NCBI GenBank assembly: GCA_020744425.1
Contig: JAGMUV010000002.1
Coordinates: forward strand, 4,136,501-4,200,500
Direction: 5' to 3'
Origin: Dactylonectria macrodidyma
Lineage: Eukaryota > Ascomycota > Sordariomycetes > Hypocreales > Nectriaceae
Length of the DNA stretch: 64,000 nucleotides
Positions within the stretch are counted from its first letter, which is position 1; each line of letters opens with the position of its first letter. This document shows positions 24,316-34,001 of the stretch, one piece after another. The position numbers and the translations under genes are program-made. The notes beneath the pieces are model-generated. The model ran no database searches. It was not told where the DNA came from and saw only the letters and a list, made by a program, of their open reading frames with translations.

Positions 24316-25328
24316 ATGGTCCAGACGCGCCGTCGTTCGGTTCCTCTAGGGATTGCTCCCAGCTACAACGAACCCCTAACCAAGGGTGACGTGCAAGCCC
24401 TTGTCACGACTTCCTCTTCCAGATCTCTCAACCCGCCAACCAAGAACGCCACGCTTCTAAACCAAGCCGATGCACTCGCCAGTATGACCTTCGAGCTGAG
24501 TCTCCGCGCCATCGGCGGCCTCGCTGAGCGCCTCGAGCGTGAGGTCCGCAAGCTCGTCCTGCGTACAGAACAGGACACTGAGTTCCGGCACAACAACGAA
24601 AAGCGTCTGACTGATATAATGCGTGAAATACAATCCGTAAAGATGCACATGGCTGCGGCGACGGCCGGGCAAGTGGATCTGGAAGGCAGCTTTGAGAGGC
24701 AGCAAAAGGAGACAGCCAAGGTCATGGATGGATTTCGAAAGGAAGTACTGGATCTGAAGGGGCTCATGGACAGCGTTTCCAGCCAACTTGACCAATTTCC
24801 AAGCCTCGATGATATAAACAAGGACATTGTAGTCCCGCATACAAGCTCTCGCGTCATGGAAACTAGGGCTATGCGCCGTGCGAGCAGGCAGGTTGCAATG
24901 CAGCCTCCAAAGCAGCAAAGTGAGCAATTCCCCAACGTCATCACCACGAAATACAGCTGGCTAACTTGTATTAAGACACAGCTGCTGCTAATACAAAATA
25001 CCGGATTCAAGAAGCCATCAACTCCACTCGCCGCTGGAACCGTGACCACAAGGTCACTCCCCTCTCAGACTCCCAGTTCGTGGTCAACTACCTCAAAAAA
25101 CAGTCACAGCGAGACCCGGGTATGGCAGTCCTTCTCCAGCGTTCTCTTCAGAAACGGATTCGACTCCGGGCCGCTCTCACCTCGGGAAAGACTTTGACCA
25201 AGCCGCGTAGCCTCGAGGAGCTTTGCCGGGACGCCGTGTGGCAGGATGTCATTGACATGGTCCGAGACGTCCTGGTAGTCAACGGGCACCGGTCAGCAAC
25301 GCTTTTGGGACGAGGAAAGGGACTCTGA
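24316..25328 (+). CDS. coiled-coil protein of unknown function
   Basis: The exons are 24316-24919 and 24982-25328, giving 316 residues. The intron (GTGAGC ... GGCTAAC ... CACAG) restores frame with a phase-1 join. The start context (GCCATGG) is strong. Residues 45-170 are strongly helical and charged, with heptad character, which suggests dimerisation. The C-terminal part after the intron is also helical and rich in Leu and Arg (YLKKQSQRDPGMAVLLQRSL). No named domain was recognised, and no membrane segment or signal peptide is visible. It converges on TAF7 across about 300 bp. Confidence 0.75.
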
Positions 25329-25630
25329 ATGGCGGCGAGACGAGTTGATTGCCCAGTCTTGTTATGGTTTGTGCAGGATGGCGATGATTATGTGCATCAC
25401 ATAAGTGAAGTGAGATGGTTAGCGATGAGCGAGGTCCAAATACGAACAACATAGTGCAAGAACAAGACAAGCCCTTCCGGGTATTAACATATACGAACGT
25501 GGTATTATAAATCTAGACCCGCGAATCAAGCCTCCAGTTCCCGTCCCAGTGAATGCCTCAAACGCCATTTTGCCTTCTTTTAAGTGATATCCTTAAGAAC
25601 CTGGTGTCATCTCCTGCATCGTCATCTATT
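25329..25630. other. convergent 3' gap
   Basis: 302 nt between the coiled-coil gene (+) and taf7 (-); presumably the two 3' UTRs. Confidence 0.5.
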
Positions 25631-27211
25631 CTAATCATCAATTTCGATGCCAATCGACGATTTCTTGAGCTCAATCTCCGACTTGAGTTGCTTGATCTGG
25701 GCCTCGAGACGGGTCCGCAAGATCTTGTTCTGGGTGCGGCCGAGCTCGACCTGCTTGTTGCCTAGCTGCTTCTGCAGGTCGGCGATGATGTCCTTGACGC
25801 CTTGCTCCTCATCGCGCTGGGCACGGGCGTCGTCGTCGAGGTCATCATCATCATCGTCATCGTCGTCATCATCCGATATCTCCTCAGACTCATCTGCCTC
25901 GATGCTATCGTGGACAGCCGGCGTGTTGACCTGGGTGGTAGTCATCGGCGTTCCTATATCGAGGCCAGTGGCGGGAGTCTCGGCCATGAGGTCGTCTGCA
26001 AAGGCGGCTTCGAGATCGGCCTCAAGATCGTCATCGCCCTCATCACCAAACATATCCTGGCTCTGGAAGTAGTCCATGCTGTCGTCCACCTCGCCCTCGG
26101 CGTCTTCGTCACCATCTTCGTCATCGCCGTCCTGGCCCCTTTCGTCGACCCATTCCCATTTGGTGGAGCCGGCCTTAGCGTCCTCCGCGAGCAAGCGTTC
26201 GACTTCAGCTTCCTTGTCCTCGATCTCCTTACGACTGATGGTCTTGGCGAAGCGGCGATTGAGACAATCGTGCATGGGCGGCGTGAGGCCGTGCGGCCAC
26301 TTGAAATGCGTGTCGATCATGCTCGGAAGGGGAGCCAGTTTGGCGTCAGCATCGGTGGCCACCTTTTGGAAGACTAGCAGCATTTGACAGATATCGGCGG
26401 ACTTGAGAAATGATTTGCGGTCCCATGTCTTCATAGCTTCTGTGATGGTAGGTAAATCGACCATGACGGCTGCATATCGCTGTCCCTTGACCGTTAACAG
26501 TGCGCGGCGCGTGTCCTCCTCGAAGAACTTTAGCTGTATATCGGCTCCGCCCATGCTTCGCGCAACGCCAATTTTGCCGTTCTCCATACACCAGCGCACG
26601 TAGTCACAGTGCTCCCCCGGCATCATGCGTAGCACGAACTGCTCCTCAATCGAGGGGTCCTTTTCCCGATCGCTCGCCTCGGAGTCGTACCCATCGCCGG
26701 GCGGATGCATAGGCGCCCGGCCCTTGGGCTTCACGACCAACGTCGGGGTCATGGCGGATTTGGACATGCTGGACTTGGACATATTGGATTTGGACATGGC
26801 GGATTTGGCCATTACAGACTTGGACATGTTGGACTTCGTCGGCTTGAGCTTGATTCTTGCCGGCGGGTGCGACGCGGAGAGGGGCTCATCATCTTCGTCA
26901 TCGTGCGGTCGCTTCTTGCTTTCCACGAGTTTCTGTGTCGGCTTGGTTTGCCTCCCCGCCTTCGTTTTCGCGGGGGGCTTCTCCGCGGGCGCCGAAGGGG
27001 TGGATTGCGTGATCTTGAGCTTGACCTTGCGAGCGCCCTCGGTGGGAGTCGGCGCACCAGGTGTTGTCGTCGAGGGCGGCGCGTTGGCACTGGTGCTGGC
27101 GTTGGTGTTGGCGCTGGCATCGGCGACAAAGGACGAGGACCGGCTGACGTTGATTTTGAGTCGCGGTTTCGGTGGCGGCGCAGATTCAGCGCCAGGTTCA
27201 GGTGCGGACAT
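25631..27211 (-). CDS. TAF7: TFIID subunit TAF7
   Basis: A 526-residue single-exon gene starting at MSAPEPGAES; the frame runs 23 codons further but without a better start. The TAFII55/TAF7 N-terminal domain covers about 185-345, opening with DPSIEEQFVLRMMP and including the CMENGKIG and FKWPHGLTPPM segments. Within TFIID, TAF7 binds TAF1 and is known to restrain its activity. The N-terminal 180 residues are disordered and basic, with a 5-residue repeat (KSxMS). The C-terminus has acidic blocks, including an 11-residue Asp run, and a final coiled coil (LEAQIKQLKSEIELKK). Function is in the nucleus at RNA polymerase II promoters. Confidence 0.94.
   Translation of the reverse strand: MSAPEPGAESAPPPKPRLKINVSRSSSFVADASANTNASTSANAPPSTTTPGAPTPTEGARKVKLKITQSTPSAPAEKPPAKTKAGRQTKPTQKLVESKKRPHDDEDDEPLSASHPPARIKLKPTKSNMSKSVMAKSAMSKSNMSKSSMSKSAMTPTLVVKPKGRAPMHPPGDGYDSEASDREKDPSIEEQFVLRMMPGEHCDYVRWCMENGKIGVARSMGGADIQLKFFEEDTRRALLTVKGQRYAAVMVDLPTITEAMKTWDRKSFLKSADICQMLLVFQKVATDADAKLAPLPSMIDTHFKWPHGLTPPMHDCLNRRFAKTISRKEIEDKEAEVERLLAEDAKAGSTKWEWVDERGQDGDDEDGDEDAEGEVDDSMDYFQSQDMFGDEGDDDLEADLEAAFADDLMAETPATGLDIGTPMTTTQVNTPAVHDSIEADESEEISDDDDDDDDDDDLDDDARAQRDEEQGVKDIIADLQKQLGNKQVELGRTQNKILRTRLEAQIKQLKSEIELKKSSIGIEIDD
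26751..26840 (-). repeat. 15-nt tandem repeat in TAF7
   Basis: Six imperfect 15-nt units (consensus on the plus strand near ATGGCGGATTTGGAC) encode a 5-residue repeat of the form Lys-Ser-x-Met-Ser/Ala upstream of the TAF7 domain. Confidence 0.85.
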
Positions 27212-28126
27212 GCTGGCGACTGGGAGGGTTTCTTGAGGTGGGTTTCGCGAGGAGTGTTTCGTAGGTTCAGCGCACCGCACCGCACTTTGCTCTGCTCAGC
27301 GTCGCGGAGCTTGGTGCAAGTTTCGGCGCCCTGAATCGATCCGGCAAAGGGTCATCCGCGACGGTCTGCCAAGACGCGGGACGCAGGCGGCCTCAGAGCG
27401 GTAAGGCGATGGCCGGAAATGATATTCGCGACGTTGCGTGCGGATGCTGAGTTGGAGGTTGAAATGCAACAAGCTATGCTAAAGGCAGCTGCCAGCCTTA
27501 GGTGCTAAGTTAATTCGGTACCTGCCATTAGCCGCAGGCCTGAAAGGCGCTGGAGCAGTGGCGTTGGCCCGCTTTTATCCGCGAGAAAGCCACCAAAGAT
27601 ACCAGCGCCTGGGGCTAAGAGGAGAACCACCCTCACATGTGTCTCTCCATTGGGGTTGCTATTCACTATCGAGATTCGCATGATAGGGCACGTTGATAGC
27701 TGTTGGTGACTTAGACTATACCGGGAAACTGTCACTCATTCCATGTACTTAGTTACTAGACTTGATGCTCACTGCATGGGAGACTAGCCCGTCACCGCGT
27801 GCACCCAAACATGATCTCTAGTTCATCAACGTTAAAAACTTTTCTTTGCATTGGTTCGAAATTCTACCACAAATCGCCTTGCCCTTATGAGCCTGATTAT
27901 CTGTTGTAATAGACACAGCGAACATATGAGGTAAAAAGATGTGGCATCAAGTTGTCGTCTAAGAATGAATACATGCCGGCTTACCAACGCCTCCCAGTGC
28001 CCCGTGAAATGGGGGGGGGGTTTATATTTTTGATCTTCCTTCTAAATCTCCTCCTTGGATCATGAGGTAAAAACAAATTAAAGCGCTCGGAGTGAATGTA
28101 GTATAGTCATAGTGTGATTTTATGAA
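27212..28126. other. intergenic region upstream of TAF7
   Basis: This holds the TAF7 promoter and the 3' UTR of the glycosyltransferase gene. A run of 10 G residues lies at 28011-28020. No gene is supported. Confidence 0.5.
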
Positions 28127-29965
28127 TCACCAGCTGATCCCAGTCCATCCATATGACCCATCAACATTCACCCAGCCGGCCTTGTCCATGCCATCCTCCC
28201 AACCCATCATCACGGCCAACAACCGACAACCCATGGCGCTTACTGCACAGACGATCTGATCACTTGCACCGGCAAGCACTGCCAGGTCCATCATATACGC
28301 ACGCCCAATAAGGCTTCGTAATCTCAGCGTCGACTCTGAAGGGGGCGCCATGTGTCTCGCCTCCATATTCACATTGTCCACGTCCACTCCTTTTGGGGCA
28401 TTGGCAGCATTGTTTCTGCGATCGACGCCAAGGTTCCAAAACATGGGTGCGAAGAAGCCGCCCTCCCAACCGAAAGTTTCATCCACAAAGTGGCGGAGCG
28501 CATGCGGGTTAGGGTTCGCTTCGTCGATGGCTACTTTCGAGGCCAGACGAATTCGCTCCTGGGAGGCGACGACTCCTGAGAATTCGGACTCCTCGTACAC
28601 GGTCGGGTCATCGGTGGCGACGATGGTCATGAAGTCGCGGTCGGTGATGGCATCTGGCGAGGTCTTGTTGTAGTATTCTTCCGCGAGATTCCCCACAGTC
28701 TTGAGAAAGACCTCGGAGGGAATATAACCATCGCGGTACTGGTACTCGATGGGATGTTGATCTCCATGTCGAATGTGGACTCCAATGACAGGGACATCGG
28801 GAATGTTGGAGCCTTCCACCTTGGCTTTGGCTCGGATATCATTGACGCGACCATCAACGTATGCCTGATCTTGCTTGTTGAGGCCAAACAAGGCCTGGTA
28901 TCCGGTGTGGGCAAGTTCAAACAGACCTCGCAGTCCAATGTCAGTACCAGCCATGCGGTGACTCTTGGCCAGCAGGGCTGGGAAGACATCCTTCGCAGTC
29001 ACAGAGGAGACGACGAGGTGACGAGCCTGAAAGGGGCAGGGAACCATGTGGTGACGAGGGGGCGGCCGGCAGTCAGGGACGGGAGGAGAGGCAAAGATAT
29101 CACTGTAAGGACCATAGGCCCAGCGGCTGTCGTCGATAAAGAAGGCCCGGCCCTGTTCTTTGGCTAGTCCATAAAAGGTCCACATCGTCATGAGCGTGTT
29201 TCCCAAGCCGGCTTCGGGAGACTCCAACACAAACATCATAGAGCTTTGGCAGACGGGCTTGTACTTGATCGATTCCTGGTCCATCCCAACAACGTGACCG
29301 ACTTCTTTGACGGCGCGTAGTCCTTTGGGCGGAGCGGGCAACAAACCAGTCCTTTCGGCCTCATAGACGTCAACAAAGTAGTCGTCTGGAGCATCGTAGC
29401 TCATCATCGTCTGCTCCGAGATGGGGGTTTTGTGATGAAGGTCCCTGGCCCGAGAGGAGACCTCCCGGCACTGTCCACCCATGTCGGCGTATTGTTCAAT
29501 GGACAGGGGGAAATCATAATCGTGAGGAATGGAAATGGTCCACTTCGATCGGCCTTTGCTGTCACTAATGACGACTGGTGTGGGAAAGTCAGGGAAGGCA
29601 TCCTGGCCGACCATTTCGACATCCTGCTGTGGAGCGAAGTAGGGCCAGACCGCTGGCATGGCATCGCGGTTGCCGAAGAGGAGTACTACGAAATAAACGC
29701 TGGTAAGCAGTCCCGCGAGAAAGAAGAGACGACGAAAGACTCGGCTCGGCCGAGTGACCAAAATCTGAGAGGGGGACCTCTTGGGCCTTGGGACCAAGGC
29801 TGGAAGACTTGGTGAAGGAGGGGGAGAGAAGAGAAGGTGGTTGAAGTTGAATCGAGATGAGGTCGAAGAGAGCGGACCTCGGTCAGCATGGTTGTAGGAG
29901 CCGCCTCGACGGAGGTTCAGTCGAGCTGGGGCAACCAGCAACCTGGTGTTGGAATGAGACGCCAT
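28127..29965 (-). CDS. type II membrane glycosyltransferase, GT23/FUT8-like
   Basis: A 612-residue single-exon protein. A basic, disordered cytosolic N-terminus of about 78 residues is followed by one membrane segment (about 79-97, RLFFLAGLLTSVYFVVLLFG) and a large lumenal part, the layout of Golgi glycosyltransferases. GVHIRHGDQ at about 395-403 matches the GVHxRRxDK motif of alpha-1,6-fucosyltransferases (FUT8, NodZ), which binds GDP-fucose; here the second Arg is His. Near the C-terminus ASDQIVCAVSAMGCRLLAV resembles the SDxxxCxxSS segment of the same fold. The acceptor is unknown, and ascomycetes are not known for core N-glycan fucosylation, so the donor could differ too. Family call moderate, membrane layout strong. 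Confidence 0.78.
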   Translation of the reverse strand: MASHSNTRLLVAPARLNLRRGGSYNHADRGPLSSTSSRFNFNHLLFSPPPSPSLPALVPRPKRSPSQILVTRPSRVFRRLFFLAGLLTSVYFVVLLFGNRDAMPAVWPYFAPQQDVEMVGQDAFPDFPTPVVISDSKGRSKWTISIPHDYDFPLSIEQYADMGGQCREVSSRARDLHHKTPISEQTMMSYDAPDDYFVDVYEAERTGLLPAPPKGLRAVKEVGHVVGMDQESIKYKPVCQSSMMFVLESPEAGLGNTLMTMWTFYGLAKEQGRAFFIDDSRWAYGPYSDIFASPPVPDCRPPPRHHMVPCPFQARHLVVSSVTAKDVFPALLAKSHRMAGTDIGLRGLFELAHTGYQALFGLNKQDQAYVDGRVNDIRAKAKVEGSNIPDVPVIGVHIRHGDQHPIEYQYRDGYIPSEVFLKTVGNLAEEYYNKTSPDAITDRDFMTIVATDDPTVYEESEFSGVVASQERIRLASKVAIDEANPNPHALRHFVDETFGWEGGFFAPMFWNLGVDRRNNAANAPKGVDVDNVNMEARHMAPPSESTLRLRSLIGRAYMMDLAVLAGASDQIVCAVSAMGCRLLAVMMGWEDGMDKAGWVNVDGSYGWTGISW

Positions 29966-32900
29966 CGTAACGTCTGATTGAAAAGATTGATAGGATGTGT
30001 TGAAGCAAAAAAACGATGGTTGATCAAGGAGAGTGGTGTTGAAGAGTCCGAGCTTGGCAATTCGGGTCGGAGATCAAGAGTATGTATGTCGTGACTTGAA
30101 GTGAAAGCAAGTAAAGGCGTTCGATGTCGAAAACAAGTCCGGTAATGAATGAATGTCGAGAAGGAGCGTGTATCCAAGAGGGCGTCAAGCCGGTAGTGCA
30201 ACCAGAGGAAGAAAGGAGAGACAGAATAGTCGTAGGTAGATAAAACTACATTTGAGGAGGCCAAGAAATCGACGTCTCTCTCTACGCTTCAACACGGGCG
30301 GAGGAAGAAGGGGAGGGCGAAGCTCAAAATAGAGCGGTGTCGACGATGATATTCATCAACGTGGTTTAGCTAACTCTGTCAAAGCTCTCAGGTTCAGCCA
30401 GCTTCAGCTTGGGTCAGCTAGCTCGCAATGAAGCGAGATCGGGAATGATGGAGGGTGTCGAAACACAAATGCCCAAGCAAGAAGAACAAGGAAGGAGGGG
30501 GCGTGAGAGAAGTGAAGGTTGATCGAGGGGGACAGCGGATCGAATCAATAGATCGGAAGCCCGAAGGAGAGTAGACGAAGATGAGGAAGGGAGCGGACGG
30601 AAGAAGGCAAACAAACAAAACGGGGGTGCAGAGGAAGACGTCAAGCCCCCGTGCTAACCAAAGAATCGAGAGAGAGTGAGATTGGGGTGGGAGAGGAGGA
30701 AGGAAGCGCGCAGGAAGGAAGTGTCGGGATGCAGGATGTTGGCGTTTGGCGTTTTGGCGCTGGCAGGCGGCCTGGGCGTGGACCTTCCGTCTCATGCGCA
30801 ATCCATCCAATGTGAATGTGGCGGGCATAAAAAAAAAAGGACGCCAAAACGGACGAGATGGGCCCCCGGACGGACTCAGGACGACCCCCGACACTCGTAC
30901 GGAGTAATGCGACCGCATCGTAAACTGTCCAGGGTTCAATCGCTAGAAAGGCGTTGGTACCTGGGATGGGAAGGGAGCTCCGGGGCTACGGCCGACGTCC
31001 CTTCCATGCCAAGCTACCCACCTAGGCAGGTTACAAGAAACAGGCGAACCCAACTTTGCCGAGATGCAATGCTCCAGACCGCTCTTAGTATGTAGGTAGG
31101 TATCACGAGACAGGACATCTACTGGACTTCACTTTGGTGCTCTGAACTCTCCCAGGGACCTAGGTAGGTAACTAGTGCTTAGAGGTACCTAAGACATGTT
31201 GCGATGGATGCTGCTATGAAGGCAGCGATGATAAGGCTCACGACTTAAGTTACTATAGGCTGGATCCTTCAAACTTTCTTCTAGGAAACCTGATCCCCGA
31301 ACTGCACCCCGCTCCTCAGACCACATCTGTCAGATGGATGCTGCAGGCTCACAAGACTGGCGGGCACGGAAGGCTCCAACGGCCGTCTCCAGTCGCAGAT
31401 TGAGTAGTTCAACCAGGGGTGTGTGAGAGCTCGAGAGCGAGTGAGCATGCATAGACGACCAAAGAACAAGCCCAGGCAAAACTTGTTGAACTTTGAGGTA
31501 TTGCGAGGCAACACTAACGAGTTGATCACTGACAAAGAGAGGGCAGTGTCAAACAGGGATTCATTTCCATCGTGATGCACCGACCCGACGACACACGATA
31601 CACGAATGTTGAGGCAAATCTGCAAATCTGTCAGAGGTGGGAGAGGCGATCATTCGACAGCCAACCAAGATGAGACACACCTCATAAAGATGCAACACGT
31701 TGAATTAGCCATGTCCAATTCCAGTGAGCCCATCGACAGCCCAATTAAGACACGATGATCAGGCATGGAGCAGATTCTGTAGCAACGTCTGCAGTTCTGC
31801 ATCGAAAATACTACCTCGCTCGCTACTTTAGCCCGAGTCATTGGGCTAGTCTAAGTATTGCCTCATTCTCTCTCGTTCCTCTTCCCTCATCCGTCCTACC
31901 TCATCCCGCATCCTGATCATCCGCCCGATCATCTTCTTCCATCCTCTCTGGAATCTAGGAGCCAATCGATACTTGGTTACAGAGTCACAGTCCAATAGAA
32001 AACCAGGCGTGAGGGTACACGCGGCCGTAGTCTCACTCTCGTCTCGTCCCCCGGCCTTGCAAAGTCCCTCATCCCTGACACAATCTGCAGGAACGCGGTG
32101 GATTAGCAGGGATCAGGTCCTTTAGCCCTCAAGTCTTCAAGTCCTGGGGGTTGCGGCCGTCCAGGGGACCCCCCAAGAGCCTCGCCGAACCGCCCCATCA
32201 CGGCCCTGTTGAGCAAAGTGCTTCCCGCCTCTCTGCTAGTCGGTTTCATGTTGAAGGCCCAACCAGCAAGTCTGCAAAGCCCAAACGAGGGCTGCCACAG
32301 GTTGCGAGCCAATCACCATCGGCCTAGCTTGAAGCTCCAGAAGCTCAACGGGCCATGGCAATCTCGGCGCCGCCTTGGTGATGAGACAGCCCGGCCAGAG
32401 ATGGGCACTAGCATAAGCTCTGCAGCAACATCTACGGATCCCCAATCTCACTGTCCTTGTCCGTCAGCAAATCTGCATGGGAACGCCAGGTTCCGCGTAT
32501 CCGTAATCTGTTGACTCTCGAGGCTCTTGTTGACGCTAACCTCCTCCCCTCTCGCTACTTGGCAGCCATCTATGCCAAACATGCCCTCACATAGAAACAG
32601 ACATGGAAATGCAAGAAACAAAATAAGAATAAAAACAAAACAATGTCCCTTCTTGGCGGGCCCTCCTGATCAGCGCTACATGTGCTAATTTTGGACAGGT
32701 CGGCGTGATCTGTGTTTGTCTTGGCTACAAAATAGCCTCGGCGCGCGTTTCGCTTGTTGTCTCGCCATCTACCCAACATTCATGCTCTGTCCATCTCACA
32801 TCCCTCCCTCATCACACATCACACAACCCACGACCCCGAGCTGACCACTTACAGCCCACCGCCACTTCACCTCACACTGTCCACATCTCGCCCTGCCTTT

Positions 32901-34001
32901 GAAGCGGCACCGAAGCAGGTACCTGATCGCCTTATAGGCCGCATTAGCTGGATCCCTATGACCACGCCTCCCTCATCATCACACATGACTACTATGTGTG
33001 GCGCATTTCGTAGTCTCACGCCCGTCAGATTACATGGCAGTCTTTAGGACAGTGAACATCGCTCGAACATTACTACTGGTAGCAATGAGGTCTGCGACAC
33101 ACAGCATGCAGGCCGCACTCCACTGGCCCGCAGTTGATGTCTCGTCACATAGACTCCACGTCCTTGTCAAATCCTTCTCAGCTACAGGATCGATACTCTC
33201 CAGCCATCAGCCGACCACTGGGCATCTGACCGCGGAATAGCCCAAGCGTATGACCTCTATTCTCATGTTAGCCATAGATGTTTGGCCCAATTACCTCTGT
33301 GTAACCAGCCACCTTGCTCTACGCTGTTACCTCAGACCTGGATCATGTAATGCTCTCATCATAGTATAACTCAGGAAGGTAGGTAGCTCAGCTGCTGTAC
33401 CTTCGGCCTTTCTAAACACCAGACAGCATCATATCCTCGTTCCTAACCACGTCTAGAGCAAAGGTCACAACATATAGATTTCTCCTTTGTCATTCTCTAG
33501 GCTCGTGTCCTCTCGTTCCCGCAAGTAACCCATTCAACAATAAGGCGCCGTCCATGGCGTCCTCTAGTCCCTGACTATGATACATGTATAGAGATGATTT
33601 TACTGTAAAGCATAATGGAAAGGAAATTGGTCCCATTGTAGACGTCTCTTCGCATCGTTCTTGTCTCCATAGATTACTCACACATATATGCGGCGTTTCC
33701 CGTCCCGGTTCGTCTCGTCTCGTCTCGTCGAGCCAGTTCTGTCCCGTTCTCGCCTCCCAGAAACAACGACACGGGTGCCCACATCATGAATCAAACAATG
33801 CTCCCTCGCCTCGCCGCCTGTGTTCCCTTTTCCCGCGACAAACGAAAGTAGATCGGGTATAACGCAAACAACCTTCCTTCCCTTGAAAGAGTACTCCGTA
33901 TCCCAACGCCGATGGTTTTGCTCGAATTCCAACTGCTGGTGCTCTTCAACAAAGACATGGAAAATCAAACCTTCTCTTCTCCTCGTCCATGCTCTCGCCA
34001 T
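29966..34001. other. 4-kb gene-poor region upstream of the GT23-like gene
   Basis: From 29966 to about 30750 the minus strand is strongly CT-rich, suggesting a long leader of the glycosyltransferase gene. TAGGTA-type tracts cluster at about 31021-31190, with another at 33377-33386. A short CGTCT repeat lies at 33711-33729. Open frames here are short, overlap on both strands, and show no conserved features. Confidence 0.5.
33711..33729 (+). repeat. CGTCT pentanucleotide microsatellite
   Basis: Just under four copies of CGTCT, about 270 bp beyond the 3' end of the kinesin gene. Confidence 0.8.

Noticed and set aside
28011..28020. A run of 10 G residues as a possible structural element.
   Set aside because: A single homopolymer cannot be told apart from slippage or a sequencing artefact.
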